64,000 bases of DNA from Ignelater luminosus (Eukaryota > Arthropoda > Insecta > Coleoptera > Elateridae): NCBI GenBank assembly GCA_011009095.1, contig VTPC01089972.1:243848-307847 (forward strand), read 5' to 3'. A program made the position numbers and the translations under genes. Below, in pieces: positions 34,830 to 49,539 of this stretch; within the stretch, counting starts at the first letter, position 1; each line of letters opens with the position of its first letter. The notes below the pieces were generated by a model. The model ran no database searches and was not told where the DNA came from. It saw nothing but the letters and a program-made list of their open reading frames with translations.

Positions 34830-36300
34830 TACAATCGTGAAATGTAGCATAAAACTTAAAAAGGCATGGAAGCCGTTGAATGATGGTAATGCTATTCAAG
34901 GTTTTTTTAGGTTCATTTGCCTCTTTGGTCAGGTCAAGCAGCAACAATGAAAACTCGTAGTGGCTGCTGAAGTATTTTTTTGTTGTATTCTGCAGTTAGT
35001 GAAGTGCCCATTACAATACAAAACATGACTGACGAGAATTGGCTGTGGAAATTGGATTGACTTAATTGGCGCAGGGGTGTCGGATGTAGTAGCCATGCAA
35101 ATGGCCTATCGCAGACACTTTCACCCGTGTAAGTTGTAACAGCAAGCAGGTCAATAGTGCATTTTGTACTTTTTCAAAACTGAAGAGGGATACTACTCTT
35201 TTTTATAGTAAATAAAGAATTGAGTGGCAGCACAACAGTGTTATGTTGTGTGCGTTCCCTCCTTGTCAAAATGGAGATGTTTGGTAAGGGTGCAGGCAAG
35301 ACCACTGTCTACGTCGCTTGGTGACTTCGCAGGGATGATAGTTTGAGGTCTCGTGGGTAGGATCTCCAATAACTCGGAGATCACGTTATCGGAACGTCTC
35401 ATAGGAACGACAGACGAATGCTCGTTTTATTTCGAATTTCTTTTCGGTAGTAGAGGAAGGATTCTGAGGATCATGAAAACGTGCTTTTGGTGCTATTTTT
35501 ATGTTGATGGTGATGTCACGTGATTTTTCACCAAAGAAAGGTAACCGTCTCTAGATCCATTTCTGGAGTCTTTTTGGCCAAAGTTGAGTGGATTGTTGGG
35601 TTTGCGGCGTGGATATCATTTATCTTGTTCACTTCAACATGATCCCAGACCATGGAGGTGGGGAGATTGTGGTAGTATGCTGAGGTTGATATTTGGAACT
35701 TTCGGCGTCATTGATGGTGATAGAGATGGCGGAATTACTAATAGAAGAAGGACGTGCCGCGTAGAGGCAAGGATCTTTATTACCGACAAAGATGATTGAC
35801 AGTTGACGGCAGAAGAGGAACTGCCAGTAAAGACAATGGTAAGGGGTGTCGAGGTAATGGAATTTTGTGATGATGTTATTTGATTAAGCTTGGATATTGA
35901 ATATTTATTGGTGGCTGAGAGCCGGATGTTTGTGGAAAGGTATCCATGGGTTGCCTTGCAGGTATTCGTGCCAAATCTTGAGATGAAAGCTGATGTGTGA
36001 AGCTCGCAGCAGGGGCAATACATATCCAACCGTATGTATAGGTTGCCGCAGACGATGTTGATGGCTAGCTGATGACAGAGAAAAAGATGAACCCTTACGG
36101 AGAAAAGAAAGCTGAACTTGCAAAAATGCTCAGAGACAGCTAGGCATAGAAGCCTATGCCTCTCCCAAAACGTATGATGAGCCTACGATCCCCAAAAAAG
36201 GTAGGGTGCCAGACTACAGCAAAAAGGGTAGTTAGTGGGACCCAGACCGAACACAACGCGATACTGCGTTACTACTTATGAATTTAATATGCGCACCTAC
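34830..36300. other. Less AT-rich stretch with chance frames, probably old transposon sequence
   Basis: Composition is G-rich on the plus strand, with long frames on both strands (131 codons minus at 36029-35634, 72 codons minus at 36123-35905, 71 codons plus at 35584-35799). The minus-strand frame is rich in Ser, Thr, Pro and Leu and shows no family motif. Its style resembles the repeats at 49540-50640 and 52260-53470, but I could not align it convincingly. Confidence 0.25.
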
Positions 36301-39300
36301 AGGAGGAATCCTTTCCAGGGCACACACTTCCTCGAAAGCGTTTCAAGTGGCCAATTTTCCTGTTGATGGTCTTTCATTTTGTGAAAAGCCTTAACGACTT
36401 CATATAACGTGCGGTGTCAAAAACGGTAAATCGATAATCAATCATCGGTTGTAGCAAGCAAGCTGTTACGCTGCTGAACGATAAAGCATGGTTATGAACG
36501 AGCACCTAAATGGTACCAAACACTGAGATTATCTGACCGTTGCAACCTGCAAAGTAGAGCAAAGTTAACTGAGTAAGTCGAGCTGGAGTTCTTGGGCAGA
36601 ATCTAACAGTACTACATTTTTAGGAAATTTCTTTGAAACATGCCCAACGGAAAGGCCTATCGAGCTTTCCACTAGTTTGTCCTAAGTCTGCAAATATTTA
36701 TTTTTTGATCTCTAAAAAGTCTAAGGCACGATTTGCTAGTAGCGCCAATAATAAAACATCTTACAATAACACATCTGATGTTTCTTTCGTTGGTTAACTT
36801 TTCTGATTCATTTTCGATTATTTTTTCTGATGCCCTGAATATAATCTTCATAGCAACTTCCTAGTTGTAAATTTAACTGTAGTCTTCCTTTCTTTTACTT
36901 GTGCTTTTTTAGATAATTTAAATTTATTCGTGAATTCCACTACGTTTATAGTACTGTTGTTAAGTGCATTAGTGGAAGCTTTTCTAAATCTAGAAATGGA
37001 TCTTATCAAATAGATTTCATTTATCTAAAAGCACAAAAGTGATTGTTTTGAATTGTACTTTACATACATAACTAGAAATTAAAAATTGAAGTTAGCAGAT
37101 AAAACAATCCTCGTGAAAACCCTACAATTTTCTCAGCAAGCAATACAAACGATTTCTCTAAAAACCCTAAAAAAAGTCTTCCAATTAAACACAATTTAGC
37201 TTATTCGATTTTCTCTAATAGAAACGCACATTGAATTCCAAGAGAAAAAAATTTCAAGTCACGATTAAATTTTGTTAAAAAGTTTACAGTTTTAGAGTTG
37301 GATACGAAATTGCTAACGTTCTTCGGGTGGATTACCTAGTACGTGTGTTCGTGAGGGGCATTGACTTTTCTATAGGACACTTTCACTAAGGTTAAAGGAT
37401 AAACCTTATAGAAAACCCCTGAAGAAATATTAAGAAAAATCTGAATTTATAAAGAAATTTTACATAATACGAAATACAAAACGGTAGTATATCAACAGCA
37501 TGTATCCTGGTTTTCATTTGTACTGAAATGTAAATTAAGTGCTACACGAGTCCTTCAGCAAGCCAGAAATGACAATAAATCTGCTAGAGACTGAATGGTG
37601 TATTTGTTCTACATCATTTTAAATTATAAACAGGAATAAAATTGCAACTCGTGTAGGACATGAGCATTACATTGCAACTTTATGTTGGTGTAGTACGTGG
37701 GTGAGAGAGAGCCGTGTTTTAATAGCAATTTTAATCGGTAGCTAACATATTGGTGCAGCAGACATTTAATTTGCATTTTATAATTCAAGTTAGGGGTTAT
37801 ATAATTATCTTTTTTCTGAACTATTGGAACGCTTTAGCGAAGATATTCTTAAGTGTAATAATAATGACGTTTAGGTTTAATCTATTGATTTACTGTCTAA
37901 AAGTTTGACTGACAATAACAAATTTGAAATTTTATATCTAAAATGAAAATCGCTTCTTTGAAGTGACTGCTCGTGGGAAAACCTTTTCAATTTAATAACT
38001 TATAGTATGTGTTAGAGTATTAATAAGTTTTTTTTCATAATTTAGTTTGAAATTGGAAAATGAGAAGATGTCAGAATTATAAATGATATTTGAATTTTTG
38101 ATAGTAATTCAGTCATAAAATTGTAAACTCTAATTTAATTTCTGTTATTTTTGAGTTGATAATGTCGATTAGCATTTTAACGATCCTGATAAAGTATTCT
38201 TCAGAAGAACACCGCAATTTTCTATTAACACATTTGCCCACAAAACAAACACAGAATAACGCTACAAATGTCGATTATTATCAGGAACGATAAAATATTT
38301 AATAAAAAGCTTGATAATGCCCATTAGCATTTTAAACAGTAGAGAGATTTATCATAATTGATAAAGTGCTGGAGACAAAGAGGCTGAAAAGTAGTAAATA
38401 GTAGAGGCATAATCATAAGCATAACTAATAGGCTGCTACGAGGAAACTTCTGAGACATTTTACTAATTATTGGGTTTCACCTTTTTTAGTGCCGAAAATT
38501 ATTTAAAGAGAACGATTGTGTGGTAACACTTTGGCTTACTAAACAAACATCAATTCAAAGCTAATTTTTTATTATTATTACTGTCTTATTACTTGATAAA
38601 ATCTTCAATTAGTAAATTATTAGAAATTTTGTTAGTGCAATTCTTTGATGATGAATTCAGAGAAAACTAATAATGTAAAATATTTTGCATAATACGAGCT
38701 ACATTTATTAAGCTTGAAACGTATTTAAGAAATATTAAAAAGCGAAAAAATAAGATTCTTATAAATTAAGTCGCGTTTACATTGCTTTGTCTAAATTAAA
38801 ACTTCAAATGTTTAATTAAAGCAATCAAAAAGAAGACGCTACTCTGCAATTACATTTTTTTCCTAGAATATCTCAAAGAATTAACTCGAAAAATTCTACA
38901 ATTCTAATAATTTTAAGGAATTCTCATAGTTATTCTGATTCTAGAGCAAGCTCTATTAAAAAAATCTTAATATCTTAGTTTCTTGTATAGTTCTTTAATT
39001 TTTCATTTGAATTAGTTAACGATGTTACATTCCAGGTTTCACTTCAAGTTGTAAGATAAATTTATGTTAAGATTTTAATATTTAATCTTAATCTCAGTTT
39101 CTATCTATATCTACCTGCTAATAATCTTGAGTAAAAGGAGAGAACTGTTAAAAGCCAAAGTAAATAAATCCAAATCCTGTAAATTTTCAAGCATTTCTCT
39201 CTTACATTTAGATTGTTAACAGAGGAATGCTACGGGGATTTTGTTGGAGGGATTAGAGCTGATCGGAATTACGGTAATTTAAGCATAAAGTGGGAAAATT

Positions 39301-41685
39301 CTATTCGTCGACGCTGTTTAACTGACAGGATTTTCGCAGAGACTCTATAAATATAAAATCCAAAATTGCGGTCTTGTTCGAACAAGATAATTTGATTTTT
39401 TTGCCGTATATACAGGATGCAAGATACAACGAGGGTAGTACATAATAGAAGAACCACTGTAGGGAATAGTGGATTTTAAGTAGCCACTGATAAGCCCTCT
39501 GTCAACGTCAGTAACAGGTTGAGGGAATTTATGGGTAGGAAGTAATTGTTGAAAGCGTTTTGCGACGTGAAAGGGTTCATTCAAACTGATCCTATCTTTG
39601 ATGATGGTAATGTCATTAACCCTCTGGCGGCAAGTTTATTCGGTTCCTTATTAATTATTTACCAGATAGTTTTAATTCATTCAAATAATTTTGAATAATC
39701 AGCAGAAATTTATAGCCTCTATCGCATACATAAAACGCCTTTGTTTACCTAACCGTCCACTATCTTTGATTACAGTACCACATTATGGTGAAAATCCTTG
39801 CTTTATGCTATCTAATTGCAGAAAGTCAAATATCTCGTGACATTGGTACATACACTAAAGTATAACAATGTTGACAATACCAGCAGCAGCTGAGTTAGGA
39901 GAAGGATCGATATAAAGTAGCATCTAACCCATCACGGATGTATTTAAGCAGTTTGCAGAACTATAGTAGTCCATTTTCAAGCTACACTCGGATTTTCAGT
40001 AACTTGGAAGTTGTAATCCCGAATAATTGAATGCGCTTTTGTAGATAGAAATGCTGCAATTTAGAGCGAGCGCACTTTGAAGCATATAAGTATGCCGAGA
40101 ATTATAAAAGGAAATTTTTCGTCGAGTTAACTTCAGAACCGGTAAAGGCAAACCCTCTATTTCCGTATGCGTAATTTCGGCTCATCTTTATGATCTCATA
40201 CTTGAATGTAGGTGGCACTAACAAAGTCATATGTCTTCCTTATATCTCTCTCCTTACAGCCTGCTAGCTAAGTTTCACTTTCAACACGAATGATATAAAA
40301 CTCGTATTAGTAGTGAGGGACAGATAAAGTTGACAGCCTGCTAATTTAATAAAGCTGAAGTTGTTGGGCGTATGCATTAATCATGGATTTACCTTGGAAG
40401 TTTAAGAATCGACCACTTATTTTGTGCTAATTCCATAAAGAAAGTTTCAAAAGCGATTCTATCAGCTATAATAGCTCATTTTTATAATTTTCGCTATCTT
40501 TGATAGAAACTTTTCATAACCCCCATCAATTTAGGACGGGGAATATAAACATTATAGGATCAAAGGAAAAGTGGAGATACTTTTCGTTTTTAATGCGAAC
40601 CGTCACATAATTTAGAAACAGTAACATAAAATAGATTTTGTCTTCTTGCTTTGATAAGGGGCAAACGTTGACAACAACCAGAATTAAATAAACGTTATCT
40701 TTTTTTGTATCACAAAACTCCACATTCTTACGCACAATCTATTTTGAAACTGCGTATAACCGCACATTTTCTCAAAAAAAGGGCTACACACACCGTCAAG
40801 TCAATGACACGTACGTCAATTGATAAAACTTTATTGCCTCAATAAAACTCAGGAAATTTTTCACTACACTTCTCGGCATCATTAATCTTTGAATTTCGAG
40901 AACGTCTCGGGTTTGGTTACGTTTTACATGTAATCAACCTAACTAAAAAGGTAAAACGAGATGGTCTAGCAAACTCTATATGGTGGTGTTTATTAGTTGC
41001 TCATTGAAGGACATTTTTGTGTATTTTACCTTGAAGCATTTTGTAACTTCCATTTATTCTCCCCATGTACACTTAACTTTCCCAAAACAATTTCTTTCTA
41101 GCTATACATTTCTAAACCGTCCTTGTAACCTTACCCCTTTACTCTTCTATATTTACGGTGCCTACATTATGTCGCATGTCCTACGCATACTCACCTTTGT
41201 TATGTCCCACGCATTATTAATTTTAAACATAACTAAAGGGCTCGTTATATTAAATTTTGGGGACACAAAGCCACTAAAATTTCTACCGCAAAAATGTGAA
41301 TGCTTTGTGTGTAAGGTACAGTGTGCATACTTTGGGTAACTTATCCTTGAATCGAATAAATGGTTAGAAGAAGCTAATTTTGACCTAGAATTTATTAATA
41401 TTTTTTCATTTAAAAAGAATTTTTTTATTAGTTTAAGGTAATTCATAATAACAGCTCAGTTAAGAGTGTAATTTATATTTTGTACCAAAAGTTCTAACAA
41501 AGGTGGTAGAGAATTAAATGATAAAACAGTTATTCATCTAAGCACAGTATTAGGTTTCTAGTGCTCTACAAATTTAATTATTAAAAGGTAAAATTAAAAT
41601 TTACCCAGAAAACCAAACAAGTTAAGCCTTTATTGCTATTACCATTTAATATATTTGAATATATCCAAAGCAATAGGAAGTTAAA
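36301..41685. other. Long stretch with no recognised feature
   Basis: Over 5 kb of mainly AT-rich DNA. The longest frames (119 codons plus at 40980-41339, overlapped by 94 codons minus at 41446-41162) have no known domain and are open on both strands. No transposon protein or array was found. Phrases near 39617 resemble a piggyBac-type end, but this was rejected. Confidence 0.45.
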
Positions 41686-41689
41686 CATT

Positions 41690-44600
41690 AAATTCCAAAA
41701 GAATCTGAAACTTTAAAAAAAATTGAGATTTCAGAATCCAAAATTTTACAAAAACCTAAAACCATTATGAAACCATAACTATCTATGAAAGCCTTTGGGC
41801 TTCTTAAAGTCGTAAAGGACCAAACTGAAAGCCTTGCAATCGTTGCAATTTCAAATCAGAGCTTTGAAGAAATTGAAATTCCACAGTGTCAAGTTCTACA
41901 AAAACCTGAAATTCTTAAGAAGCGAAAGACCTCTAACGGCAAAATACCTATAATGATACTTGGGTTTTTTGAAATCGTTTCCCTCAGGTCGTAGAAGACC
42001 AACCAGAAACTTGTCAGTTTTAAAACGTTCATATCTACAGACCCACAAACTCTTAAAGCCTTGCACTCACCAAAATTTTAAAAAGTCCAAAAAGCTTGCA
42101 AAAAACTGTAGTTTTAAAGCCTCAAGTTTTACAAAAACCTGAACCCTCTAAGAACCTGAAAGCTTAGAAAGACATAACTAACTAAGAAATAGAGAAAAAT
42201 TTGATTTTGAACTTTCTAGAACGGATCTTCTCAAACCGCAAAATGACCTAGAGAGTACTCAGGGATTTATCTTGCTGTAGACCTGTTGTTTGGATTTTAA
42301 AAAGATTCTGAAACTCCCAAGAAATTTTGGTGTTTCAAACTCCAAAGTTCTGCAAAAATCTGAAACTCTTAAAAATGTCAACTTGAAAACCGTTAGTTCT
42401 CAGAAACTTGCATTTGCAGGCCTACAAATAATAAGAGCCTTATAATAATCTGAAGATTAAAGAATGCTGGAGCTTCCAAGAAACCCTGATGTTACGGAAA
42501 CCAAAGTTCTACAAAAACGATGAAGGCCTGCAAGGATATACCTGCCTATGGAGCAAAGGAGACCCTGACCATTGGGCTTTTTAAAATATGTTTCCTTGAA
42601 ATATTCACAGACACCTAAAACTTGCTAAAGCTTGCAGGCCCATAAGAGCCTTGCAGCAACTTTGGAACTCTCAGAGATCTCTCGGATTTTAAAGATCAGA
42701 ATTCTACAAAGACCTGCAAATTTTAAGTAACATTACTGTGAACGTCATCTGTGGGATTGGAAATACCATGATTTTTTTGTTTGTTGGGCTTTTCCTGCTT
42801 ATGGTGTTTGAAATATGGTGGCGTACGCGTTAGTACCGGTATTCTTGCCATCAATATATTTATATTTCCTTAGAGCTGGTATTTTGTAAATGATGATGAT
42901 GATAATCCTTGAGCTTCTCACAGAATCAGTTCCAACCAATGCGAAGAGTGTCAGTACTCAGAAACCTACAAAGAGTGAAACTTTTTAAAATCTGCAAACC
43001 CGCAAATAAAGTTTTTCACCGATTAAAATTCAGGAAGAGAATCTCTTAAAAAACTCTAGGGTTTTAGAGCATAAAGTCCTACAAAAATCCTAGTCCTTAA
43101 AGAACCTAAAAGCTTGAAAGAGTATAAACACCGATAATGTGCTTTAAGCGTTTAAAAACCCAACCTAAAAACTTTCGGTATTTAAAAACTAGCAGAAGTC
43201 TCGTGCTTGCAAAAGCCTGTAGGCCTACAAGAATTAAAGACTTTGTAGGTTTTGGGATCTCGCTTTGAGCTTTTCACGGAATCAATTCCATCAAACCGTA
43301 AAGCCAACCAAAGTGTCAGTGCTCAGAAACTTGTCAAAACTGGGATTTGCTAAAATCTACAGAACTACAAATACTAGAAGTCTTTTAGTAATTGGGATTT
43401 CAAACGAAGATGCTTTTAAGCAATTCTGGGGTTTTAAAGTCTAAGGTTTTACAAGAACCAGAATCTTCTAAGAACCTGAAAGCTTGAAAGGGCATAACTA
43501 CCTATAATGTCCTTTGAGCATCTAAAAGCCCAACCTAGGGGCTTTACAGAAATTTGGTGCTTACCAAAGCTTGTAGACCCATACGTATTAAAAACCTTGT
43601 AGGTTTTGTAATCCCATCCTTGAGCTTCCCATAGAATCAATCCCACCAAACCGTAAAGCCAAGCTGGAAAGTATCAGACTTCAAAAACTTACAAAACTGA
43701 GACTTGCTAAAATTTGCAGACGCACAAATACTAAAAGTCTTTGGTTGGCTTTCAAGGAAATCCAAGGTTTCAGGGTCTCATGTTGTACAAACACCTAAAT
43801 CTCTTATGAACCTGAAAGCTTGACACACCATAACCTGAAACCTGTCGATGCTTAAGAACTTGCAGAAATCTGGTGCTTGTGCCAAAGCCAGTAAACTCAC
43901 AACTAGTAAAGACCTTGTAGGCGTTGGGATCTCACAAAAATCTTTGATGCCTTGAAGAACACTGGAATCTTAACAGTGTAGAGCTTTACAAATCTTGAAA
44001 CTCCTGAGAACACCACTTGTACGCGCAATAACTGTAGGTCTGAGTCTTACAAAAACCTGCAGACTCATAAGTACCAAGAGTCATGAAGTGATTAGGATTT
44101 CAAAAGGCTTCTAGGGCTTGTAAGCAAACAGAAACGAATGTTCCTGTAACTACAAAAGCATAACTACCCAAGAAACAGCAACAAGATCTGGGACTTGCTA
44201 AAACCTGCAAACCCATAAATACTAAGGACCATCAGTAATCAGGATTTAAGAAGAACCCCAAAGTTCTCAAAGTCCTCTGAGGTTTCCGAATCCAGAGTTC
44301 TGCAGAAACAAGCAACTTTTAAGATTTTAAAGGTCCGCAAAGATCTTTAGACTTCCAGAGATCCGTTGGCTTAAGCCGTAATGAACCAATTTAGAAGCGC
44401 TCAGTAATGAAAAACTCTCAGATATCTGGGGCTTGTAAAATCATTGAAGACCTACAAGTTTATACTAAGCGTCTTGGCGTACTCAGAATTTTAAGAAAAC
44501 CTTGATACTTTTCAAGAACAATTAGGCTTATAGGTTCAAAGTTCTACAAACCAGGAACTTACAAGAATCCAAAAACCTTCAAGAGCATAACTACCTATAA

Positions 44601-47560
44601 TACTTTTGGGTTTTCTAAAATAGGCTTTTTCAAGCCATACTGAATCCACCTTGAAGCTCTCTGTACTTGAAGTCTACCTGCTAACAGACCCACAAATATT
44701 AACAGTTTTGCAGTCGTAGAAATCTCAAAGGAACTCAACTGCTCTCAAGGAGTCTTATGATTTTAGAAACTGGATTTCTACATAATCTTGAAAGCCTGAA
44801 AGAGCATAGCTATCGATGGTGTCCTTTGAGCATCTAAAAGTTCAACCCGAACGCTCTCTTAAAAGCTCGCAAAAAATCTGCTACTGTCCAATGCCTATAG
44901 CCTTACAAGAATTAAAAACCTATTAAGTATTTAGATCTCACAAAACTGTTTGAGGTCTTAAGAAACTTTAAAATCTTAACAGAGCTCTATAAAACTTAAA
45001 GCTTCTGAGACGCTTAAGGTTCATAACCTCAACAACTAGTTATGAAGCAAGATAAACCTTAATCTCAAGTCATAAAAGAACAACCTAGAAACTTTCAAAA
45101 TTCAAATCTTCAGGTTTGAGTTATGCAAAAACATGCAGAACCAACTTCTAAGAGCCATGCAGCAATTGAGGCTTAACAGAATCCAGGAGATTGCAAGAAG
45201 CTCTGAGATTTCATAAACAAAAGTTCATTAAAACCAGAAAAACGTCTATGAAGCTGAAGGTCTGCAGAAGTGTATCAAACTGAGAAAATTTTGATTATTG
45301 TGCTTCTTAGAATTGGTTTTACTCAAGCCGTAAAAGACCAGAATGTAGGCACTCAAAACTCACAAAGATCTGAAGCTTGCTAAAACCTGCAGAACTACAA
45401 ATACTAAACATTTTGCAGTCGTCAGGTTCCAATAGAATTATGAAGTTCTCAAATATCACTGAAGTTACCTAGTCTAAATGTCTACCAAAACCTGGAACTT
45501 CTAATAAATCGAAGGTGAAAAAGGGTGTAACTATTTATGACGCTTATTTCAAAATCGGTTTTCTCAAATAGTTGAGAACCAACAAGGGTGTAAGTACTTA
45601 GAAACTTGCAAAGATCTGAAGCTTGCTAGAACCAGCAGATTCACAAGTTCTAACAATCTTGCAGTGACGTTGATTCCATAAAGTATCTGGAGTCTTCAAG
45701 AAACTCTGAGGTTGCAGAGTTCAAGATCTACAGAAGAACCCCGGTACCTTTAAAACCTGAGAATCTGCAAAAGAGGTCTTGATTCTTGGACTCTTATGCC
45801 TTAAAGTACTAACCTAGAAACTATCGGTACTCAAAACCTCACAGAGATCTGAAGTTTGCAAAAACAAATAGACTAAGGATCTTTGCAGTGAACACTGACC
45901 AGGATATCAATAGCAACTTGAAACTTTTAAGGCATTCTGGGGTTTCGAAGTACATGCTGTAACAAATAAGAGACCCTAATCCTTGCACTTCTTAAAATTG
46001 CGCTTTTCCAAGCCATAATGGATCAACGTAGAAGCTCTCAGTACTCAAAGACTAACAGAAATCCGAGGCTTATTTAAACTTGTAAACCAGTTAATACTAA
46101 AGATCTTCTAGTTCGCAAGACTCCTGCAGCTCTCAAGGCACTCTGAACTTTTAGAGTAACAAGCCTACAAAGGCATAATTACTTATGAATCAGAGAAGAT
46201 CTTCAAACTTTTCAAAATTTGCTGTCTCAAGCTATAAAGAATCAACCTAAAGACTCTTATTCTCAAAGACTAACAGAAATCCGGGACATGCTAAAACTTG
46301 TTGTAGTCGTTGGGATTTCAAAAATACTTAAGAACTCTCAAAGAACTTTGCTATTTCAGAATCCTAAAAATCTGAAAACTTGTAAGACGATAACTACTTA
46401 TGAACTAAAAGACTCTGGGATTGCAGAGTTGAAGGTTTTGTAGCCTATAACCTGTAAATATGTGAAGGCTTGCAAAAGCATAACTATTTATAAAGGAGAG
46501 AGAGAGAGAAAGAGAGAAGGTTTTTCTGTCTTGCTGTAAAAGACCAACATGTAGGATATCTGGGGTTTCCTAAAACGTGCAGAACTACAAATCCTAAGAA
46601 CGTTTTAGTCGTCGTCGAGGTTTCAGAAGGACCGAAGCCCAAATGTCTACTAAAACCTGGAACTTCTAAGAACTCCAAAAGAAGGAAGCACTTAATTAAC
46701 TACTTATGATGATTTATGAGCTTTCAATTTCTTCAAACTACAAAGAACTAATATGAAAGGTATCGGTACTTAGAAACTTACAAAGATTACAAGTATTAAT
46801 GGCCTTACAGTGACCGGGATTTTATAAAGCGTCTGGAGTCTACAAAACCCTGAAACTTTTAAAAATCTAAGGACATGAAAAAGCCTAATGACGTATGAAG
46901 TAGAAAAGACCTAGATCTATTTCAAGTCATGATGAATCGACGTAGAGGTCTCCAGTATTCAAAGACTCACAGAAATCTGGTGCCTGCTAAGACCTGTAAA
47001 CCAGAAAATACTAAATATCTTGTTGTGACTGTAATTTCCCAACGTCTTTACAATTCTCAAGAAACTCTGTGGTTTCAAAGTCTCAAGTTCTACAAAAACC
47101 TGAATCTTCTGAGAATATGACAGCTTGTAAAGGCATAATTATTTATGAAGCAGAGGAGAGCTGTAGAATTTTGAAAATCGGCTTCCTCAAGCCATAAAGG
47201 ATTAACCTAGAGATTCCAATACTCAAAGACGAACAGAGATCTGTTCAAAAAAACTGTGGAGTTTGAGAATCTAAAACCTTACAAATCTTCAAAGACGCTG
47301 TGGTCGCAGACTTCAAAGTTCTACAAAAAGTTGGAAATTTAAAAATTTGAAAACCTGAAAGGTTATGAGGCAGAAGAGAACTTAAAGCGCTAATCTAAAG
47401 GTCCTCAGTATTTAGAAACCCATAGAGATCTCTGGCAGGCGAGAGTGTGCAGACTTACAACTACTTGTTGAGATCGAAATATCACAAGAAACCTAGAACT
47501 ACAAATTCAAAAAGTGCAGAGTTTTATAAAAACCTGAGAATTATTAGATCCTGTTTAAGT
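41690..47560 (+). repeat. Large degenerate satellite array, ~5.9 kb
   Basis: The whole stretch consists of diverged copies of one sequence. Recurring phrases in order are: ctcaagaaactctg.ggttt.agagtc; aa.gttctacaaaaacctga; aacttctaagaacctgaaag; cttgaaagagcataactac; ctataatgtcctttgagc; aaa.tcggctttctcaagcc; gtaaagaaccaacctagaag; ctctcagtactcaaaaactt; gcaaaaacctgcagacccac; aaatactaagagtcttgcag. Roughly two dozen copies of the 'ttctacaaaaacctgaa' phrase occur, spaced about 200-400 bp. The clearest pair lies at 43079-43520, spaced about 370 bp. Phrases within a unit also resemble one another, suggesting growth from a shorter repeat. A non-repeat interruption of about 150 bp sits near 42760-42900. 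Short open frames (69, 74, 63 codons) are by-products. Copy divergence is high, so the array is old. Confidence 0.85.
46494..46516 (+). repeat. GA-rich microsatellite
   Basis: A short (ga)n run with single interruptions (gagagagagagaaagagag) inside the satellite array. Confidence 0.8.
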
Positions 47561-49535
47561 GCAAAATGTGCCTGTTCTTCGAAATACAGTTTTCAATTAA
47601 GAATTTTTAATTTTAACATAATTACTGGAGAATGATTTGCAGATAAATAAATCTTAACAAAGTTCCACTAACTAAACAAAGTATAAAATTGGAGAATAAA
47701 AATAGCTCTTGTGTTATATCACCGTTTTCTATTTCACGTAAAGTTCAATTATGGTCAACTAAATGGATTTAGGAATTATTTCGGCTCAGTTACATAAAAG
47801 CTTTAGATTGACACCTAACATTTGTTATTCTGCATTCTCAGTTTTTTGACCTTTGAGAGATAGAAGTTAAAAGGGCTTATTTTTGAACAATAGTTTAAGA
47901 AAAACTTTTGTTTTGACGTGAGCTACCTTAAAGTTATATCATAATCACTGCAACAGACTAAAACACGATTTTTATTAACAGTTACTACGACATTAATTTA
48001 CTTTTACATTAGTTTAAGATTACTATCATTTTTTTGGAGCATATATTTCAGGTTCATACAAGGTTAAAAACTAAATATTTTATACATAAAGGCAGAAATT
48101 TATATTCTGAATGTTTATTCCTAAACTATAGTAGCACATCTACTAAGAATAATAAATGGCAATGTTGCAAAATTGAACTACGTGAAATAAATGATAATAG
48201 GAGAGGTGAACGAATCTAAAAGATGAAAAAGGATTTGTAGTAATCCAATATTGCTGCAGTAAGCATAAAAGGAATAAATATGTAGAGATTCTTAACAAAT
48301 ATTTAATCTTTTATATTGCTTTAAAAAAAAGAATTAAAAGTAAAGAAGCAGAAAAACTAATTTTGTGAAATGCACAAATATTTTTTGTCATCCTCAAAGA
48401 CGTTTCTCTTCTCTAAAACTTTTTCCTTTAAATCGTTTTTACAAAAGTCCTTCTATACAATTTTACTTTTGCCGAGTTATTTTCACAGAAGAATTCATTG
48501 CAAAAAGTTATGCTATCGAACTGTCAAGAAAACTTTCTGATCTCTTCGCATAAAAATTTGTCGTCGACTTTTTACCTCTAGTTTATCTATCGTACATTCA
48601 CACATACATCAATATACATCACGATGTATAAACATTTTATGATTCAAATTTAACAGTCGTCAACCTTTAAGCATATGCTTTTTATACATCCAACAATGAA
48701 GCGCTTGCCAATTCTTTAAATTCTAAATCCAGTAGTATTTGGGGAGTTTACTACAATATTTTTCCTTTTGATTTCGCAGTTGGAATTTTTATATTTTTAA
48801 AGTTATAATCAAAATTAATTATATTTATAATAAAATGCCTACAAAACTAAAGAAGATTATATATTTTTTTGTTATATTTTGTACAAAAATGAATGTTTTG
48901 TACAAATCCAATTTACATACAATATACGCACGTATACAGGCAAGAAGAAAATTGAAATTGTAAGAAACATCTTGGTATTTTTATGACAGTAATAAGAGGG
49001 TTTTGTATTACACTTCATTATTGTTTTCTTTCTTTATCTTTCTTTGTCATTTCCTTTTTAATTTCAAACTACCTTAAGAACACTTTGATGAAGAAATGTA
49101 CATTCTTTGTTTGCTGTTTGAAGTTGGCGTTTTAAATGCTCCACGTTACGTTCTTTATATTCTTCCTTTGTAATTATGTACTTGAATCTGCTACATTTTG
49201 TCTAATTATCTCATTTAGAGAATACACAAGCTTGAAATTCCAATTATTAACAATAAATCATAATTAAGAGGTTGGATGAAAACAATGATTCAGGTTGATT
49301 TTTGAGGGATTTTTCCTCTGGAACAAATTACCTAATCTTTTTGATAGAAAGTTCACTTTATCTGTACTTCTGTATGAACCAAAATGCATAAAATCAATTA
49401 ATCAATGAATTTCTATCGCCTATTAAAAAATCAGAAGCTTTAATAAGTTAGTCAAGTTTTGCTTACAGAATTGAATTTAATGAATGACAGGGAATTCAGA
49501 TTCTGAAAATCTGATTTGTTAGAGTTTCTTTAGGG
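47561..49535. other. AT-rich sequence with no recognised feature
   Basis: Immediately right of the satellite the sequence returns to plain AT-rich DNA. Short frames at 48034-48219 and 48365-48553 have no motif. A small palindrome, atacatcacgatgtat, occurs near 48616. Confidence 0.45.
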
Positions 49536-49539
49536 TTAA

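Noticed and set aside
39610-39640. TTAACCCTCTGGCGG, resembling a piggyBac end with TTAA target
   Set aside because: No matching inverted end or second TTAA at a sensible distance and no transposase were seen.
40980-41446. Overlapping 119-codon plus and 94-codon minus frames
   Set aside because: Both strands are open over the same AT-rich segment, there is no known domain and there are no flanking splice signals that favour either.
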